Positions 49,922 to 58,501 of a DNA stretch of 64,000 bases are shown here, piece by piece. Under the pieces are notes generated by a model. That model saw only the letters and a list, made by a program, of their open reading frames with translations, ran no database searches and was not told where the DNA came from. The stretch covers positions 62,001 through 126,000 of the forward strand of contig NZ_JAEDAE010000011.1 of the NCBI RefSeq assembly GCF_016056375.1. The letters are read 5' to 3'. The position numbers and the translations under genes are program-made. This DNA comes from Hymenobacter negativus. Its GTDB lineage: Bacteria > Bacteroidota > Bacteroidia > Cytophagales > Hymenobacteraceae. Positions within the stretch are counted from its first letter, which is position 1. The number at the start of each line of letters is the position of its first letter.

Positions 49922-50532
49922 TAGTCGGTGAATAATTCGGTGTAAAGCTTTTGCAGGCGCTTGCGCAGGTGCAGCACGGCGTAGTGCTTGCGAGAAATCA
50001 GGGTTTTGAGCGGTACGCCGGTTTCTTCTTCCATTTCGCGGAAGGTTTTGTCTTCCAACTCGTGCCACACAAATACTTCGCGCTGGGCCGCCGGCAGCTC
50101 GGCCAGGGCCTCGCTAAGGGCATCCATGAGGGTTTCGCGCAGCAGGCGGTTTTCGGGCGAGTCGTCGGGGGCCGGCAGAAGGTCGGCCAGCAACAGGCCC
50201 TCGCCGTCATCGGAAGCCTCGGCGGCACCGAAGGCCGCTTCCAGGCTCACCGGCCGCTTGCGGCGGTAGAGGTCGGTGATGCGGTTGCGGGCCACCCGGA
50301 AGAGCCAGGCCGCCGCCTGCTCCACGGGCTTGAGCAACCGGTAGCTTTCTACAAGCTCGGCGAAGACGTCCTGCAGCAGGTCTTCGGCCTCGGCTTCGTC
50401 GGGAATGCGCCGCCGGATGAATTGCAGCAGGCGCGGGCGCTGCTGGCGCACGGCTTCGGCAATCTGGCGGTCTTGCTGCGAAGCCGTCATCGGCAGGAGG
50501 GGAGTGGGGAGCGAAAGTGCCATGGTTGTCAT
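49921..50532 (-). CDS. RNA polymerase ECF-type sigma factor
   Basis: A 203-residue sigma-70 family factor with only regions 2 and 4. Region 2: LLQFIRRRIPDEAEAEDLLQ then DVFAELVESYR, with the RNA polymerase-contact and -10 helix; AAAWLFRVARNRITDLYRRK ends it. Region 4: ALAELPAAQREVFVWHELED and TFREMEEETGVPLKTLISRK with the -35 helix-turn-helix. A flexible linker of 40 residues separates them. Start options are ATG 50532 or 50523. The cognate stimulus is unknown. A small membrane protein gene follows. Confidence 0.88.
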   Translation of the reverse strand: MTTMALSLPTPLLPMTASQQDRQIAEAVRQQRPRLLQFIRRRIPDEAEAEDLLQDVFAELVESYRLLKPVEQAAAWLFRVARNRITDLYRRKRPVSLEAAFGAAEASDDGEGLLLADLLPAPDDSPENRLLRETLMDALSEALAELPAAQREVFVWHELEDKTFREMEEETGVPLKTLISRKHYAVLHLRKRLQKLYTELFTD

Positions 50533-50709
50533 TCTGAACAAACAGACGCGGGCCCGGTGAAATTACTTTAATCTTTTTGGCGAATGTTCCGTAGCGACGC
50601 CGCGCAAACTTGGTGCTTCGCATCGCCAGACAATTTCAAGCGCCCCCGGAATGCGCACTACAAAGTTTTCACTATGCAAATTCACCCCCTGATTTTTCGT
50701 TTTTCAGGG

Positions 50710-50717
50710 TACCTTTG
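50710..50717 (+). promoter_or_regulatory. -7 promoter box for nuoKL
   Basis: TACCTTTG, exact to TAnnTTTG, 45 bases before nuoK. It indicates that nuoKL has its own promoter. Confidence 0.6.
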
Positions 50718-50761
50718 CCGGCCGGCCGGCTGCACGTTGCCCATTCACCGGCCCTTCCTGT

Positions 50762-51106
50762 ATGGACCCAACCGTTTCCCAGACCATCCCCGAAGTCATT
50801 CGGACCGTTCCGCTTCAGTACTACGTTTTCTTCGCCTCGGCCCTGTTTGCCATCGGCGTCACGGGCGTGCTGGTGCGGCGCAACGCCATCATCATCTTCA
50901 TGTGCGTCGAACTGATGCTCAACGCGGTGAATATTCTGCTGACAGCCTTTTCGGCCTACCGCGCCGACCCCAACGGGCAGATTTTCGTGTTCTTCATCAT
51001 GGCCGTGGCCGCTGCCGAAGTCTCCGTGGGCCTGGGCATCATCGTCATGATTTACCGCAACTTCCAGACCACCGACGTCAATTTATTGAGCCGGCTGAAG
51101 TGGTAG
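50762..51106 (+). CDS. nuoK: NADH-quinone oxidoreductase subunit K
   Basis: A 114-residue membrane subunit of complex I with three transmembrane helices. Conserved membrane glutamates are visible in FMCVELMLNAVNILLTAF (about residue 49) and AVAAAEVSVGLGIIVMIYRN (about 85). It has an N-terminal extension of about a dozen residues against the E. coli protein. It is upstream of nuoL; the spacer of 121 bases holds an inverted repeat. Confidence 0.95.
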   Translation: MDPTVSQTIPEVIRTVPLQYYVFFASALFAIGVTGVLVRRNAIIIFMCVELMLNAVNILLTAFSAYRADPNGQIFVFFIMAVAAAEVSVGLGIIVMIYRNFQTTDVNLLSRLKW

Positions 51107-51117
51107 CGTAGCCGAGC

Positions 51118-51219
51118 GACTGAGTGACAGAGTGACTGAGTGTTTACGTCAGTCCGTTTCTCTTCTCAGTTGGTCGCCACTGCATTTGTCCTATCACTCA
51201 GTCACTCCGTCGCTCAGTC
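51118..51219. repeat. Heptad-based inverted repeat between nuoK and nuoL
   Basis: GACTGAGTGACAGAGTGACT at 51118 on, made of near-tandem GACTGAG/TGACAGAG units, complementary to CACTCAGTCACTCCGTCGCT (51195-51219) with 22 of 25 matches. It fills the spacer between two adjacent, same-strand complex I genes. Confidence 0.75.
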
Positions 51220-51227
51220 ATTCTCTC

Positions 51228-53180
51228 ATGCAAGAAACTGTTCTCCCCGGCGCCAACGCCCCTTATTCTACGTTCATTTACGTCCTGATTCCGCTGCTGC
51301 CCTTTCTGGGCTTTCTGCTAAATGGACTGTTGAACAAGAAGCTTTCCGGCACTGTGGCCGGCCTTATCGGCAGCGCGACCGTGCTGGGCTCGTTCCTGAT
51401 TGCGGTGATGCTGTTCCTGAATTTCCAGTATCAGTACACCGTGCAGCTGTTCGATTGGATTACCGTGGGCTCGCTGCAGATTCCCTTCCAGTACCAGATT
51501 GACCAGCTCAGCCTGATTATGCTGCTGCTCGTGACGGGCGTGGGCTTCCTGATTCACGTGTACAGCATCGGCTACATGCACCACGACGAAAACGTGGGCA
51601 AATTCTTCAGCTTTCTGAACCTATTCATTTTCAGCATGCTGCTGCTGGTGATGGGCGCCAACTTTGTTATCCTCTTCATTGGTTGGGAAGGCGTGGGCTT
51701 GTGCTCCTACCTGCTCATCGGTTTCTGGAACAAGAACACCGCCTACAACAACGCCGCGAAGAAGGCCTTTATCATCAACCGCATCGGTGACCTGGGCTTC
51801 CTGCTCGGTATCTTTCTGATTTATCTGACCTTCAACTCGGTGCAGTACGCCGAAGTGTTCCAGAAAGCTTCGCTTGGCCAGTTCGGAACGTATGGCGTGG
51901 GCATCTGCACGGCCATCACGCTGCTGCTGTTTGTGGGCGCAATGGGCAAGTCGGCTCAGTTGCCGCTCTACACCTGGCTGCCCGACGCCATGGCTGGCCC
52001 CACGCCGGTGTCGGCCCTTATCCACGCCGCCACGATGGTGACGGCTGGTATTTACATGGTGCTGCGTGCTAATGTATTGTTCACCCTCTCGCCCGATACG
52101 TTGCAGGTGGTCGCCATCGTGGGCGCGGCCACGGCGCTGTTTGCCGCTACAATCGGTCTGGCGCAGAACGATATCAAGAAGGTATTGGCATACTCCACCG
52201 TTTCGCAGCTGGGCTATATGTTCCTGGCGCTGGGCGTGATGGGTTACTCTACGGCCCTGTTCCACGTGCTCACGCACGCCTTCTTCAAGGCGCTTATGTT
52301 TCTTGGGGCCGGCTCCGTCATTCACGCTATGAGCAACGAGCAGGACCTGCGCCGCATGGGCGGCCTGCGCAAGGCGCTGCCCATCACCTTCCTCACATTC
52401 CTTATCGGCTGCCTAGCCATTTCGGGCATTCCGCCGTTCTCGGGCTTCTTCTCCAAAGATGAAATCCTGGCGCACGCCTTCGAGCACAACAAAGTGCTGT
52501 GGGCCATGGGCCTGCTTACGGCTTTCCTGACGGCATTCTATATGTTCCGTTTGCTATTCCTGGCTTTCTTCGGCGAGTTCCGGGGTACCGAGGAGCAGAA
52601 GCACCACCTGCACGAGTCGCCGGCTTCGATGACCTTTCCGCTCATCGTGCTGGCCATTCTGGCGGCCGTGGGCGGCTTTATGGGCGCGCCCATGTTCACC
52701 GGCGGGCACCACTACCTGGCCGAATATCTGGCCCCTATTTTTACCTATTCGCAACGCATTCTGCCCGAGGCTTTCTCGGCCAAACCCGATGAGCATACTG
52801 AGCTGATGCTCATGATTGCCTCGGTTGCCGCCGGTTTGCTCGGCATCATTCTGGCTTACGTGATGTACGTGGCCCGCGCCACACGCCCGGCCGAGGACGA
52901 GGCCCACCGCTCGGCGCCCGAAAGCCTGGTGTACCACAAATACTACATCGACGAGCTGTACAACAACGTCTTCACACGGCCCATCATGGCGCTGTCGACT
53001 GGCCTATATAAGTTCGTGGAAAACGGCGTTATAAACCCCGTGGTGGGCGTTTTCGGCCGCGCAGTGAACGGTGGCGGGGCGCTGCTGCGCTACGTGCAGA
53101 CCGGGGCAGTGGAAACCTATCTGATATTGATGGTTATCGGGATTGTGCTAATTCTGGGACTAAATTTTGTCCGGTTCTAG
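51228..53180 (+). CDS. nuoL: NADH-quinone oxidoreductase subunit L
   Basis: A 650-residue antiporter-like subunit of complex I with about 16 transmembrane helices and the long lateral C-terminal helix region. GWEGVGLCSYLLIGFWNKNT holds the helix 5 Glu, GKSAQLPLYTWLPDAMAGPT the helix 7 Lys and the family signature, and NDIKKVLAYSTVSQLGYMFL the next conserved Lys. ATG 51228 is the family start. It ends in a strong terminator (53208-53237), so nuoM and nuoN do not follow here; they are at 25605-28632 on the other strand. Confidence 0.96.
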   Translation: MQETVLPGANAPYSTFIYVLIPLLPFLGFLLNGLLNKKLSGTVAGLIGSATVLGSFLIAVMLFLNFQYQYTVQLFDWITVGSLQIPFQYQIDQLSLIMLLLVTGVGFLIHVYSIGYMHHDENVGKFFSFLNLFIFSMLLLVMGANFVILFIGWEGVGLCSYLLIGFWNKNTAYNNAAKKAFIINRIGDLGFLLGIFLIYLTFNSVQYAEVFQKASLGQFGTYGVGICTAITLLLFVGAMGKSAQLPLYTWLPDAMAGPTPVSALIHAATMVTAGIYMVLRANVLFTLSPDTLQVVAIVGAATALFAATIGLAQNDIKKVLAYSTVSQLGYMFLALGVMGYSTALFHVLTHAFFKALMFLGAGSVIHAMSNEQDLRRMGGLRKALPITFLTFLIGCLAISGIPPFSGFFSKDEILAHAFEHNKVLWAMGLLTAFLTAFYMFRLLFLAFFGEFRGTEEQKHHLHESPASMTFPLIVLAILAAVGGFMGAPMFTGGHHYLAEYLAPIFTYSQRILPEAFSAKPDEHTELMLMIASVAAGLLGIILAYVMYVARATRPAEDEAHRSAPESLVYHKYYIDELYNNVFTRPIMALSTGLYKFVENGVINPVVGVFGRAVNGGGALLRYVQTGAVETYLILMVIGIVLILGLNFVRF

Positions 53181-53207
53181 AGCCTGGGTTTTTAGGATAA
53201 TAATCGG

Positions 53208-53237
53208 AAAAGCCGCTTGTGAAAACAAGCGGCTTTT
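53208..53237 (+). terminator. Rho-independent terminator after nuoL
   Basis: AAAAGCCGCTTGT, a four-base loop and ACAAGCGGCTTTT, then a run of T. Confidence 0.88.
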
Positions 53238-53494
53238 TTGTGCCATCCCTCCCCCGAATAGCCGATTTAAGAGTAACGCTGGTGAGGTAGATTAAACGGT
53301 TGGGAGCAGAAGAAAGCAAAACATTTTATTTCATAATTGGTTGATTTTTAAATAATTATTATTTTTATGCTGAATGCATTCGGCAATAAGTGAGCAACTT
53401 TTTTAGCTGGAAAGGGTATAGCTGCTCATCCAACGCGATGATGGGCCAAATGGCTTGCGGCGGATTTTCGCATCTATCCCCACACCTAAAAATT
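53238..53494. other. AT-rich spacer before the OmpA gene
   Basis: No gene seen. 53320-53390 is strongly AT-rich (TTTTTAAATAATTATTATTT) and probably contains the promoter of the OmpA-family gene, although no exact TAnnTTTG is present. The 5' untranslated leader would be over 100 bases. Confidence 0.45.
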
Positions 53495-55078
53495 ATGGTC
53501 TCAAAACCTAATCTCCTACGTGGCCTCGCCTTGGGAGCAGTCGTGCTTGGCATGGCCGCTCCACATGCTCAGGCCCAAACCGCCGACCGCAAAACGGCGC
53601 TCAGCGCCAATATTGGCCTGCTGCAGTACAACGGCAACATGGGTTCCGACTTTTGGAACCGTTCCGGCAACGACCTGATGGTGGGCGGCGGCGGAGCCAT
53701 TACCCGCTACCTGTCGCCGTCGTTCGACTTGGCCTTGCTTGGGTACTACGAGACCTACAAGTACAGCAGCGAAATCTACTCGGGTAGCAACTTCGACGCC
53801 CGCATCGGCATGGTGGACCTGGGCATTAAGCTCAAGCTCAACAACGGCAAGATTCTAAAAGAAGATGCCTTCATTCAGCCCTACCTGATGGGTGGCGGGG
53901 GCATGTTCCTCTCCAATACCTCCGGTAATGTGCGCGGTGTAGGCTTTGGTGTTGACCAGATTCGTCGGCCCGAGGTATTTGGCCTGGCCGGCCTGCGGTT
54001 CCGTCTTAGCGATGCCGTGTATCTGGACCTTACTACCAGCCAGCACTACCCCTTCACCGACCGGGTTGACCACCTCAGCGCCCCCAGCGACAAGCTGTAC
54101 GACCGGTTCCTGTTGCACCAGGCCGGCATCACGGTGGCCCTGGGCAAGATGAAGGACGAGGACAAAGACGGCGTATCGGACAAGAAGGACAAGTGCCCCG
54201 GTACCCCGGCCGGCGTAGCGGTTGACCCCAACGGCTGCCCGCTGGACAAAGACGGCGACGGTGTTCCGGATTACCAGGATAAGTGTCCCGACGTGAAAGG
54301 CGTGGCCGCTCTGCAGGGCTGCCCCGACCGTGACGGTGACGGCGTGACCGACGCCGACGACGCTTGCCCCGATACCCCCGGCAAGCCTGAGCTGAAAGGC
54401 TGCCCCGATGCCGACAACGACGGCGTGATTGACCAGAACGACAAGTGCCCCAACACGCCTTCCGGTGTGCAGGTAGATGCCAATGGCTGCCCGCTTGACC
54501 GTGACGGCGACGGTGTACCCGACTATCAGGACCGTTGCCCCAACCGCCCCGGCCCGGCCAGCAACAAAGGCTGCCCCGAGGTGAAAGCCGAAACCAAGAA
54601 GCGCCTGCAAGAGGCCACGAAGTACATCAACTTCGAATTCGACAAAGCCGTGCTGCTGCCCAGCTCGTATCCCACGCTGAAGGACCTCGCCAAAATCATG
54701 GAAGAGTATCCTGACTACACGCTGAGCATTGCCGGCCACACCGATAGCAAAGGTGCCGACGACTACAACCTGCGCCTCTCGGATGACCGCGCTGCTTCGG
54801 CCCGCGCCTACATGCTGAGCCAGGCTGTGCCCGCTGACCGCATCGTGTCGCACGGCTTCGGCGAAACCAAGCCGATTGCCGACAACGCCACCAAAGCTGG
54901 CCAGGCCCTGAACCGTCGCGTTGAGTTTGACCTCTACCTCACTGGCGACCCCAACGCCGCCGAAGTGAAGTATGGCCCGGCCCCGACCATCGCGCCTGCT
55001 CCGCCGAAAGCCGCTCCGGTGAAGAAGGCGCCCGCCAAGAAAGCTCCCGCCCGCAAGGCCCCGGCCAAGCGCAAGTAG
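53495..55078 (+). CDS. OmpA family protein with TSP type-3 repeats and basic tail
   Basis: A 527-residue outer-membrane/periplasmic protein. The signal peptide is about 1-27 (LLRGLALGAVVLGMAAPHAQ). Residues 30-210 form an eight-strand-like barrel (ALSANIGLLQYNGNM, FLLHQAGITVALGKMKDED). Residues 220-365 are five thrombospondin type-3 calcium-binding repeats of form DxDxDGVxDxxDxCP (54157-54590). Residues 375-485 are the OmpA peptidoglycan-binding domain (YINFEFDKAVLLPSSYPTLK, LSIAGHTDSKGADDYNLRLS, with Asp/Arg ligands). The last 25 residues are Lys/Ala/Pro-rich (PVKKAPAKKAPARKAPAKRK), unusual for the family. ATG 53495 gives the signal peptide. Confidence 0.92.
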   Translation: MVSKPNLLRGLALGAVVLGMAAPHAQAQTADRKTALSANIGLLQYNGNMGSDFWNRSGNDLMVGGGGAITRYLSPSFDLALLGYYETYKYSSEIYSGSNFDARIGMVDLGIKLKLNNGKILKEDAFIQPYLMGGGGMFLSNTSGNVRGVGFGVDQIRRPEVFGLAGLRFRLSDAVYLDLTTSQHYPFTDRVDHLSAPSDKLYDRFLLHQAGITVALGKMKDEDKDGVSDKKDKCPGTPAGVAVDPNGCPLDKDGDGVPDYQDKCPDVKGVAALQGCPDRDGDGVTDADDACPDTPGKPELKGCPDADNDGVIDQNDKCPNTPSGVQVDANGCPLDRDGDGVPDYQDRCPNRPGPASNKGCPEVKAETKKRLQEATKYINFEFDKAVLLPSSYPTLKDLAKIMEEYPDYTLSIAGHTDSKGADDYNLRLSDDRAASARAYMLSQAVPADRIVSHGFGETKPIADNATKAGQALNRRVEFDLYLTGDPNAAEVKYGPAPTIAPAPPKAAPVKKAPAKKAPARKAPAKRK

Positions 55079-55114
55079 CCAGCAAGGCTCAGCCCAGGTG
55101 GCTGATAGATGAAG

Positions 55115-55147
55115 AAGGCCCGCTTGATGAGAGCGGGCCTTTTTTTG
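55115..55147 (+). terminator. Rho-independent terminator
   Basis: AAGGCCCGCT, a 7-base loop and AGCGGGCCTT followed by T7. It ends the OmpA gene. Confidence 0.88.
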
Positions 55148-55236
55148 TGGCTGAGAGGCACGTTTTCCGGCCTGATTTGTTCCAACGGCAACATGCAGTC
55201 AGTAGAGCGCGGGGCCTGCCCCCTCACCTTACCGCG

Positions 55237-57858
55237 CTATGGTAGTGAGTACATGACCGACAAATAATACAGCCCGCCCACGCTGGGACCGCCGAGGTAG
55301 GACACGTAGTAATTATTGAGCACATTGCTGGCCCCGAGCTTAAAGCGCAGGTTGGGCGCGGGCACAGTGTAGCTGAGCTGGGCATCGAGGGTGTGGTAGG
55401 CAGCCACGGTACCATTCACCAGGAAGGTCTGGGAATAATAGCTTTGCTGCCAGCGGTAATTAAGGCCGAAACCGAGATTTTTATAGGCGTTTTCGTTGCC
55501 CAGGCTCAGGTTATAGGCCCAGCGTGGGGTGTTGAAGCCGTCCTCGAGCCCATCGCCGTTTTCGGTGCGGTCGAGGCGGGTGTAGGTGGTGTTAGCCCCC
55601 GCGAGGTAGCCGCCGCCCAGTTCGTATCGCAGGCCCAATGAGCCGCCGTAGTTGTACACCTTGCTTTGGGCGTTGGTCCAGAGGCGGTAGCGGTTCTGGG
55701 TGCTTTTTGAGTTCAGGTAGATGGCTGTGGAGTCGGGATTTAGCGTTTTGGGCACGTAGGCTTCTACCTGAGCAATGAAGTCGCGGTAAGTATTGTAGTA
55801 AAAATCAATGTCGACCAGTAGGCGGCCTTTAGGCAGCAGCGCAGCCTTATAGCCCACTTCGAGCGAGTTGATGTGCTCGGGCTTGAGGTAGGTATAGGGG
55901 TTTTTCACCAGTAGGCCCTTGTTCTGCGTGATGGCCTGGTTTTGAATGGCCTGCTTCTGGGCAGCTGTAGCGTTGGCGGGCGTGTTGGCGTTGATATAGG
56001 CCGTGTTGGCCGCCGTAAAAGCATCGATGCTGGTGCGCAAGTAGCTGTTCTCAAACACGCCGTCCGACATCACCCGCAGCCCGCCGATGCGCTTCACCTG
56101 CCCGCTGTTCACGTTGCTGAAACCCTCAAACAAACTCGGAAACCGGTAGCCACTTTGGTAGTTCATCCGGAAGTTGGCCCGCTGCCCGGGCGAGTACACG
56201 GCTGTGAAACGCGGATTGAATTTCAGGTCGAAGTAGTCGTTTTTATCGGCCCGCAGCGTGGCCGTGAGGCGGATTTTCTCGTTCAGCAGTCGCGCCCCGG
56301 CCTGCACGAAACCGCCGGTTTTGGAATAGGTCAGGTTGTCGCCGAGCGGGTCTTTGCCCTTTTCGGGGTTGATGAAATAGTTGCCATCGGGCACTACAAT
56401 GTAGGTGCGGTGGTCGGCCCCGGCCAGCACATCCAGGGCAGTGGGCAGGCGGTGGCCGGCGCGGCGCAGGGCCTCGGCAATGTTCACCTGGCCTTCGGCG
56501 TGGAGCAGGTTGGCGCGCACGCGCAGGGCCGCGCCCACGTCCCAGTTGTTGATGCTCTGCACGGTGCTGAGGGCATTTTGGAAGGTGGGCGTGCCGGGCT
56601 GGGGGCGGCCGGCATCGGCAGCGGCGCGGGCGGTGGCATGGGCCTGGGCAATGGTTTGGCCGGCCTGGGTGGCGGCGTTCCAGGCGGCGGTGTAGTCGCG
56701 GTTCCAAGCGGCGTCGGGCTTGTAGCCGCGGTCTATATTTTCGGCGGCGGAGCGCAGGTTGTAGCTATGGCCGGTGTTTTCCTGGGTGAAGTAGGCGCGG
56801 GCCTGTACCACGGGCGTGGTCAGGCTCAGGGCGTGCTGTTGCAGCAGGTAATTTTGCAGCTGGAAGCGGTTCGAGCGCTGGTACACGTTGTCGAAGCTGG
56901 CCACGCGGTAGGTATAGGCCAGCTCGGTGCCGGGCCGGAAGCGGTAGTGCAGCGCGGCATCGCCCCACAGGGTGCGCAGGCGGTAGTCCACCACGTCCTG
57001 TTCGGCGTAACCGGTGCGGGCCACTTGGTAGTTTTTGCCGCCCAGGTTCAGGGTGCTGCGGTCCGACGACTCGTTGCCGTAGCCGTTCACGGGGTCGCGG
57101 GCCGGGTTATCGGCCCTGAATAGTCCGGTGTTGGCGTTGCCGTTGGGGTTGATGTCGGTCTGGTCGCTGGCAATCCAGTCGTAGCCTCGCAGGTAGGTGC
57201 CGTTCACTTTAAAGGCCAGCTTCGTACTCAGCGCTTTGGCGTAGCGCAAGCTGGTTTCGGAGAATATTTTGGCCCCGCTATACGGGTCGCTGACGTGGTT
57301 CACGCCGGTTTTTTGCTGCACGCTGAGGCCTTCGGAATCAAAAGGATTTTTCGTCCGAAAATTGGCCAGCCCGTTGATGGCGTTCAACCCGTAGAGGGCG
57401 GCGGCCGTGCCCGGCACGATTTCCACCGACATGATATCCAAATCACTCGGCCCGAGCACATTTCCAATCGGCCCGCCGATGTGCGGGGCTTGGTTGTCCA
57501 CGCCATCCACCAGCTGGGCAAAGCGCACGTTGGTGGTATTGGTGAAGCCGCGGGCGTTTATCACCTTAAAAGCCAGGCTGGGCGTAATCACCTGCACGCC
57601 CTTGAGGTGCTCGATGGCATCGAAAAACGACGGCGCGGGCGTGAGGCACAGCGCGCGCGCGTTCAGCTTTTCCACCGTCACCGGCGACTGCAAAAAGCTT
57701 TCTTCGACTTTGGAAGCGGACACCACCACTTCCTCCAAATCGACTTTCTTACGGGTTGTATCGGCCGGGGCCACGGTTTGGCTATGGGCGGCCATCGCCG
57801 GGAGGGCGACAGCCGCAAGCAGCGCTGGGCGGGCGCGGCGCGGTAGACATGCAGACAT
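55237..57858 (-). CDS. TonB-dependent outer-membrane receptor, candidate molybdate/tungstate-regulated
   Basis: An 873-residue receptor. The signal peptide is about 1-27 (RPALLAAVALPAMAAHSQ). A TonB-box-like segment DLEEVVVSASKVEES (about 40) precedes the plug domain (about 50-160): AIEHLKGVQVITPSLAFKVI and IMSVEIVPGTAAALYGLNAI are typical. The remainder is a 22-strand barrel ending in a Pro after hydrophobic strands. It lacks a CarboxypepD_reg domain. It is the second gene after the molybdopterin-fold protein (29-base gap). That operon begins at a ModE-like operator. Substrate is inferred only from context: molybdate, tungstate or a chelated form; iron-chelate uptake is the alternative. Confidence 0.83.
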   Translation of the reverse strand: MSACLPRRARPALLAAVALPAMAAHSQTVAPADTTRKKVDLEEVVVSASKVEESFLQSPVTVEKLNARALCLTPAPSFFDAIEHLKGVQVITPSLAFKVINARGFTNTTNVRFAQLVDGVDNQAPHIGGPIGNVLGPSDLDIMSVEIVPGTAAALYGLNAINGLANFRTKNPFDSEGLSVQQKTGVNHVSDPYSGAKIFSETSLRYAKALSTKLAFKVNGTYLRGYDWIASDQTDINPNGNANTGLFRADNPARDPVNGYGNESSDRSTLNLGGKNYQVARTGYAEQDVVDYRLRTLWGDAALHYRFRPGTELAYTYRVASFDNVYQRSNRFQLQNYLLQQHALSLTTPVVQARAYFTQENTGHSYNLRSAAENIDRGYKPDAAWNRDYTAAWNAATQAGQTIAQAHATARAAADAGRPQPGTPTFQNALSTVQSINNWDVGAALRVRANLLHAEGQVNIAEALRRAGHRLPTALDVLAGADHRTYIVVPDGNYFINPEKGKDPLGDNLTYSKTGGFVQAGARLLNEKIRLTATLRADKNDYFDLKFNPRFTAVYSPGQRANFRMNYQSGYRFPSLFEGFSNVNSGQVKRIGGLRVMSDGVFENSYLRTSIDAFTAANTAYINANTPANATAAQKQAIQNQAITQNKGLLVKNPYTYLKPEHINSLEVGYKAALLPKGRLLVDIDFYYNTYRDFIAQVEAYVPKTLNPDSTAIYLNSKSTQNRYRLWTNAQSKVYNYGGSLGLRYELGGGYLAGANTTYTRLDRTENGDGLEDGFNTPRWAYNLSLGNENAYKNLGFGLNYRWQQSYYSQTFLVNGTVAAYHTLDAQLSYTVPAPNLRFKLGASNVLNNYYVSYLGGPSVGGLYYLSVMYSLP

Positions 57859-57887
57859 GCAGCAAGGTGAGGGGAAACGGGGTGGTA

Positions 57888-58442
57888 TCAGGATTGGGGC
57901 TGGGCGGCCACTACGCGCAAGCTTTGCACCTGGCGCACGCAGCGGCCCATTTTCTTCTCATCGGGCACAATAATTTGGTAGGGGCCGGCGGTGGCGGGCA
58001 GGGGCTGGCCATCGCAGCGGTCGGCCAGCAGCACGGGGCGCGGGGCAAAATCCGGATTGAGTTCAGCCAGGGCAAATACGGCCTGGTAGCCGTCGGCGGC
58101 GCTCACCAGCACGTAGTGGGCCATGCCTTTGCGGGGCAGGTCGGGGCCAATCTTGGCGCCCGCCGCCATGAGCACGGCGCAGAGTGACACGCCGGAGTAG
58201 GTGCGGTTTTTACCGTCGTGGTCGGGCCGCGTCACTTGCTGGCGCGGGAGCCTGGCCATTTGCGCCGGCCCCAACAGCACGGGCTGGGCAAGATTGGCGC
58301 TGATTACCTGCACGCCCGTTTGCAGAGCAGCCGTCTGGGCCGCCGCCGTTAGGGGCCAGCCACCACTCAGCACTGTGGCAACGCTGAGCAACAGGCATAA
58401 ACGCAGGAGACGACGTGAAGCCAGGGTAGCGATGACGAGCAT
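57888..58442 (-). CDS. Exported small molybdopterin-oxidoreductase-fold protein
   Basis: A 184-residue exported protein. The signal peptide is about 1-35 (LLRLCLLLSVATVLSGGWPL). The body matches the sulfite oxidase/YedY molybdopterin-binding fold (SUOX-like): RTYSGVSLCAVLMAAGA, ADGYQAVFALAELNPDFAP, VLLADRCDGQPLPATAGPYQ and CVRQVQSLRVV. Only the C-terminal half of the domain is present, so it may bind the cofactor or molybdate rather than catalyse. It is the first gene of the operon with the TonB receptor; the regulator gene ends 59 bases upstream. A role in periplasmic handling of molybdenum is inferred from context. Confidence 0.78.
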   Translation of the reverse strand: MLVIATLASRRLLRLCLLLSVATVLSGGWPLTAAAQTAALQTGVQVISANLAQPVLLGPAQMARLPRQQVTRPDHDGKNRTYSGVSLCAVLMAAGAKIGPDLPRKGMAHYVLVSAADGYQAVFALAELNPDFAPRPVLLADRCDGQPLPATAGPYQIIVPDEKKMGRCVRQVQSLRVVAAQPQS

Positions 58443-58459
58443 AGAAGCGGGCCGGGGAA

Positions 58460-58487
58460 TTCGTTATGTTCGCAAAGATATAACGAA
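58460..58487. promoter_or_regulatory. Predicted ModE-type operator
   Basis: The palindrome TTCGTTATGT, an 8-base spacer and ATATAACGAA matches in 9 of 10 arm positions. Core half-sites CGTTAT and ATAACG are 12 bases apart, the spacing I recall for the enterobacterial ModE operator. It covers the -7 box of the minus-strand operon (58473-58480), so binding would block transcription. It is located between the regulator stop and the operon's first gene. Confidence 0.7.
58473..58480 (-). promoter_or_regulatory. -7 promoter box inside the operator
   Basis: TATCTTTG on the minus strand, exact to TAnnTTTG, about 31 bases before ATG 58442, entirely within the palindrome at 58460-58487. Confidence 0.65.
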
Positions 58488-58501
58488 CAGCTCCCCGGCC
58501 G

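Noticed and set aside
54157..54590. Short direct repeats with GACGGCGACGG-type units
   Set aside because: They encode thrombospondin type-3 calcium-binding repeats within the OmpA-family protein.
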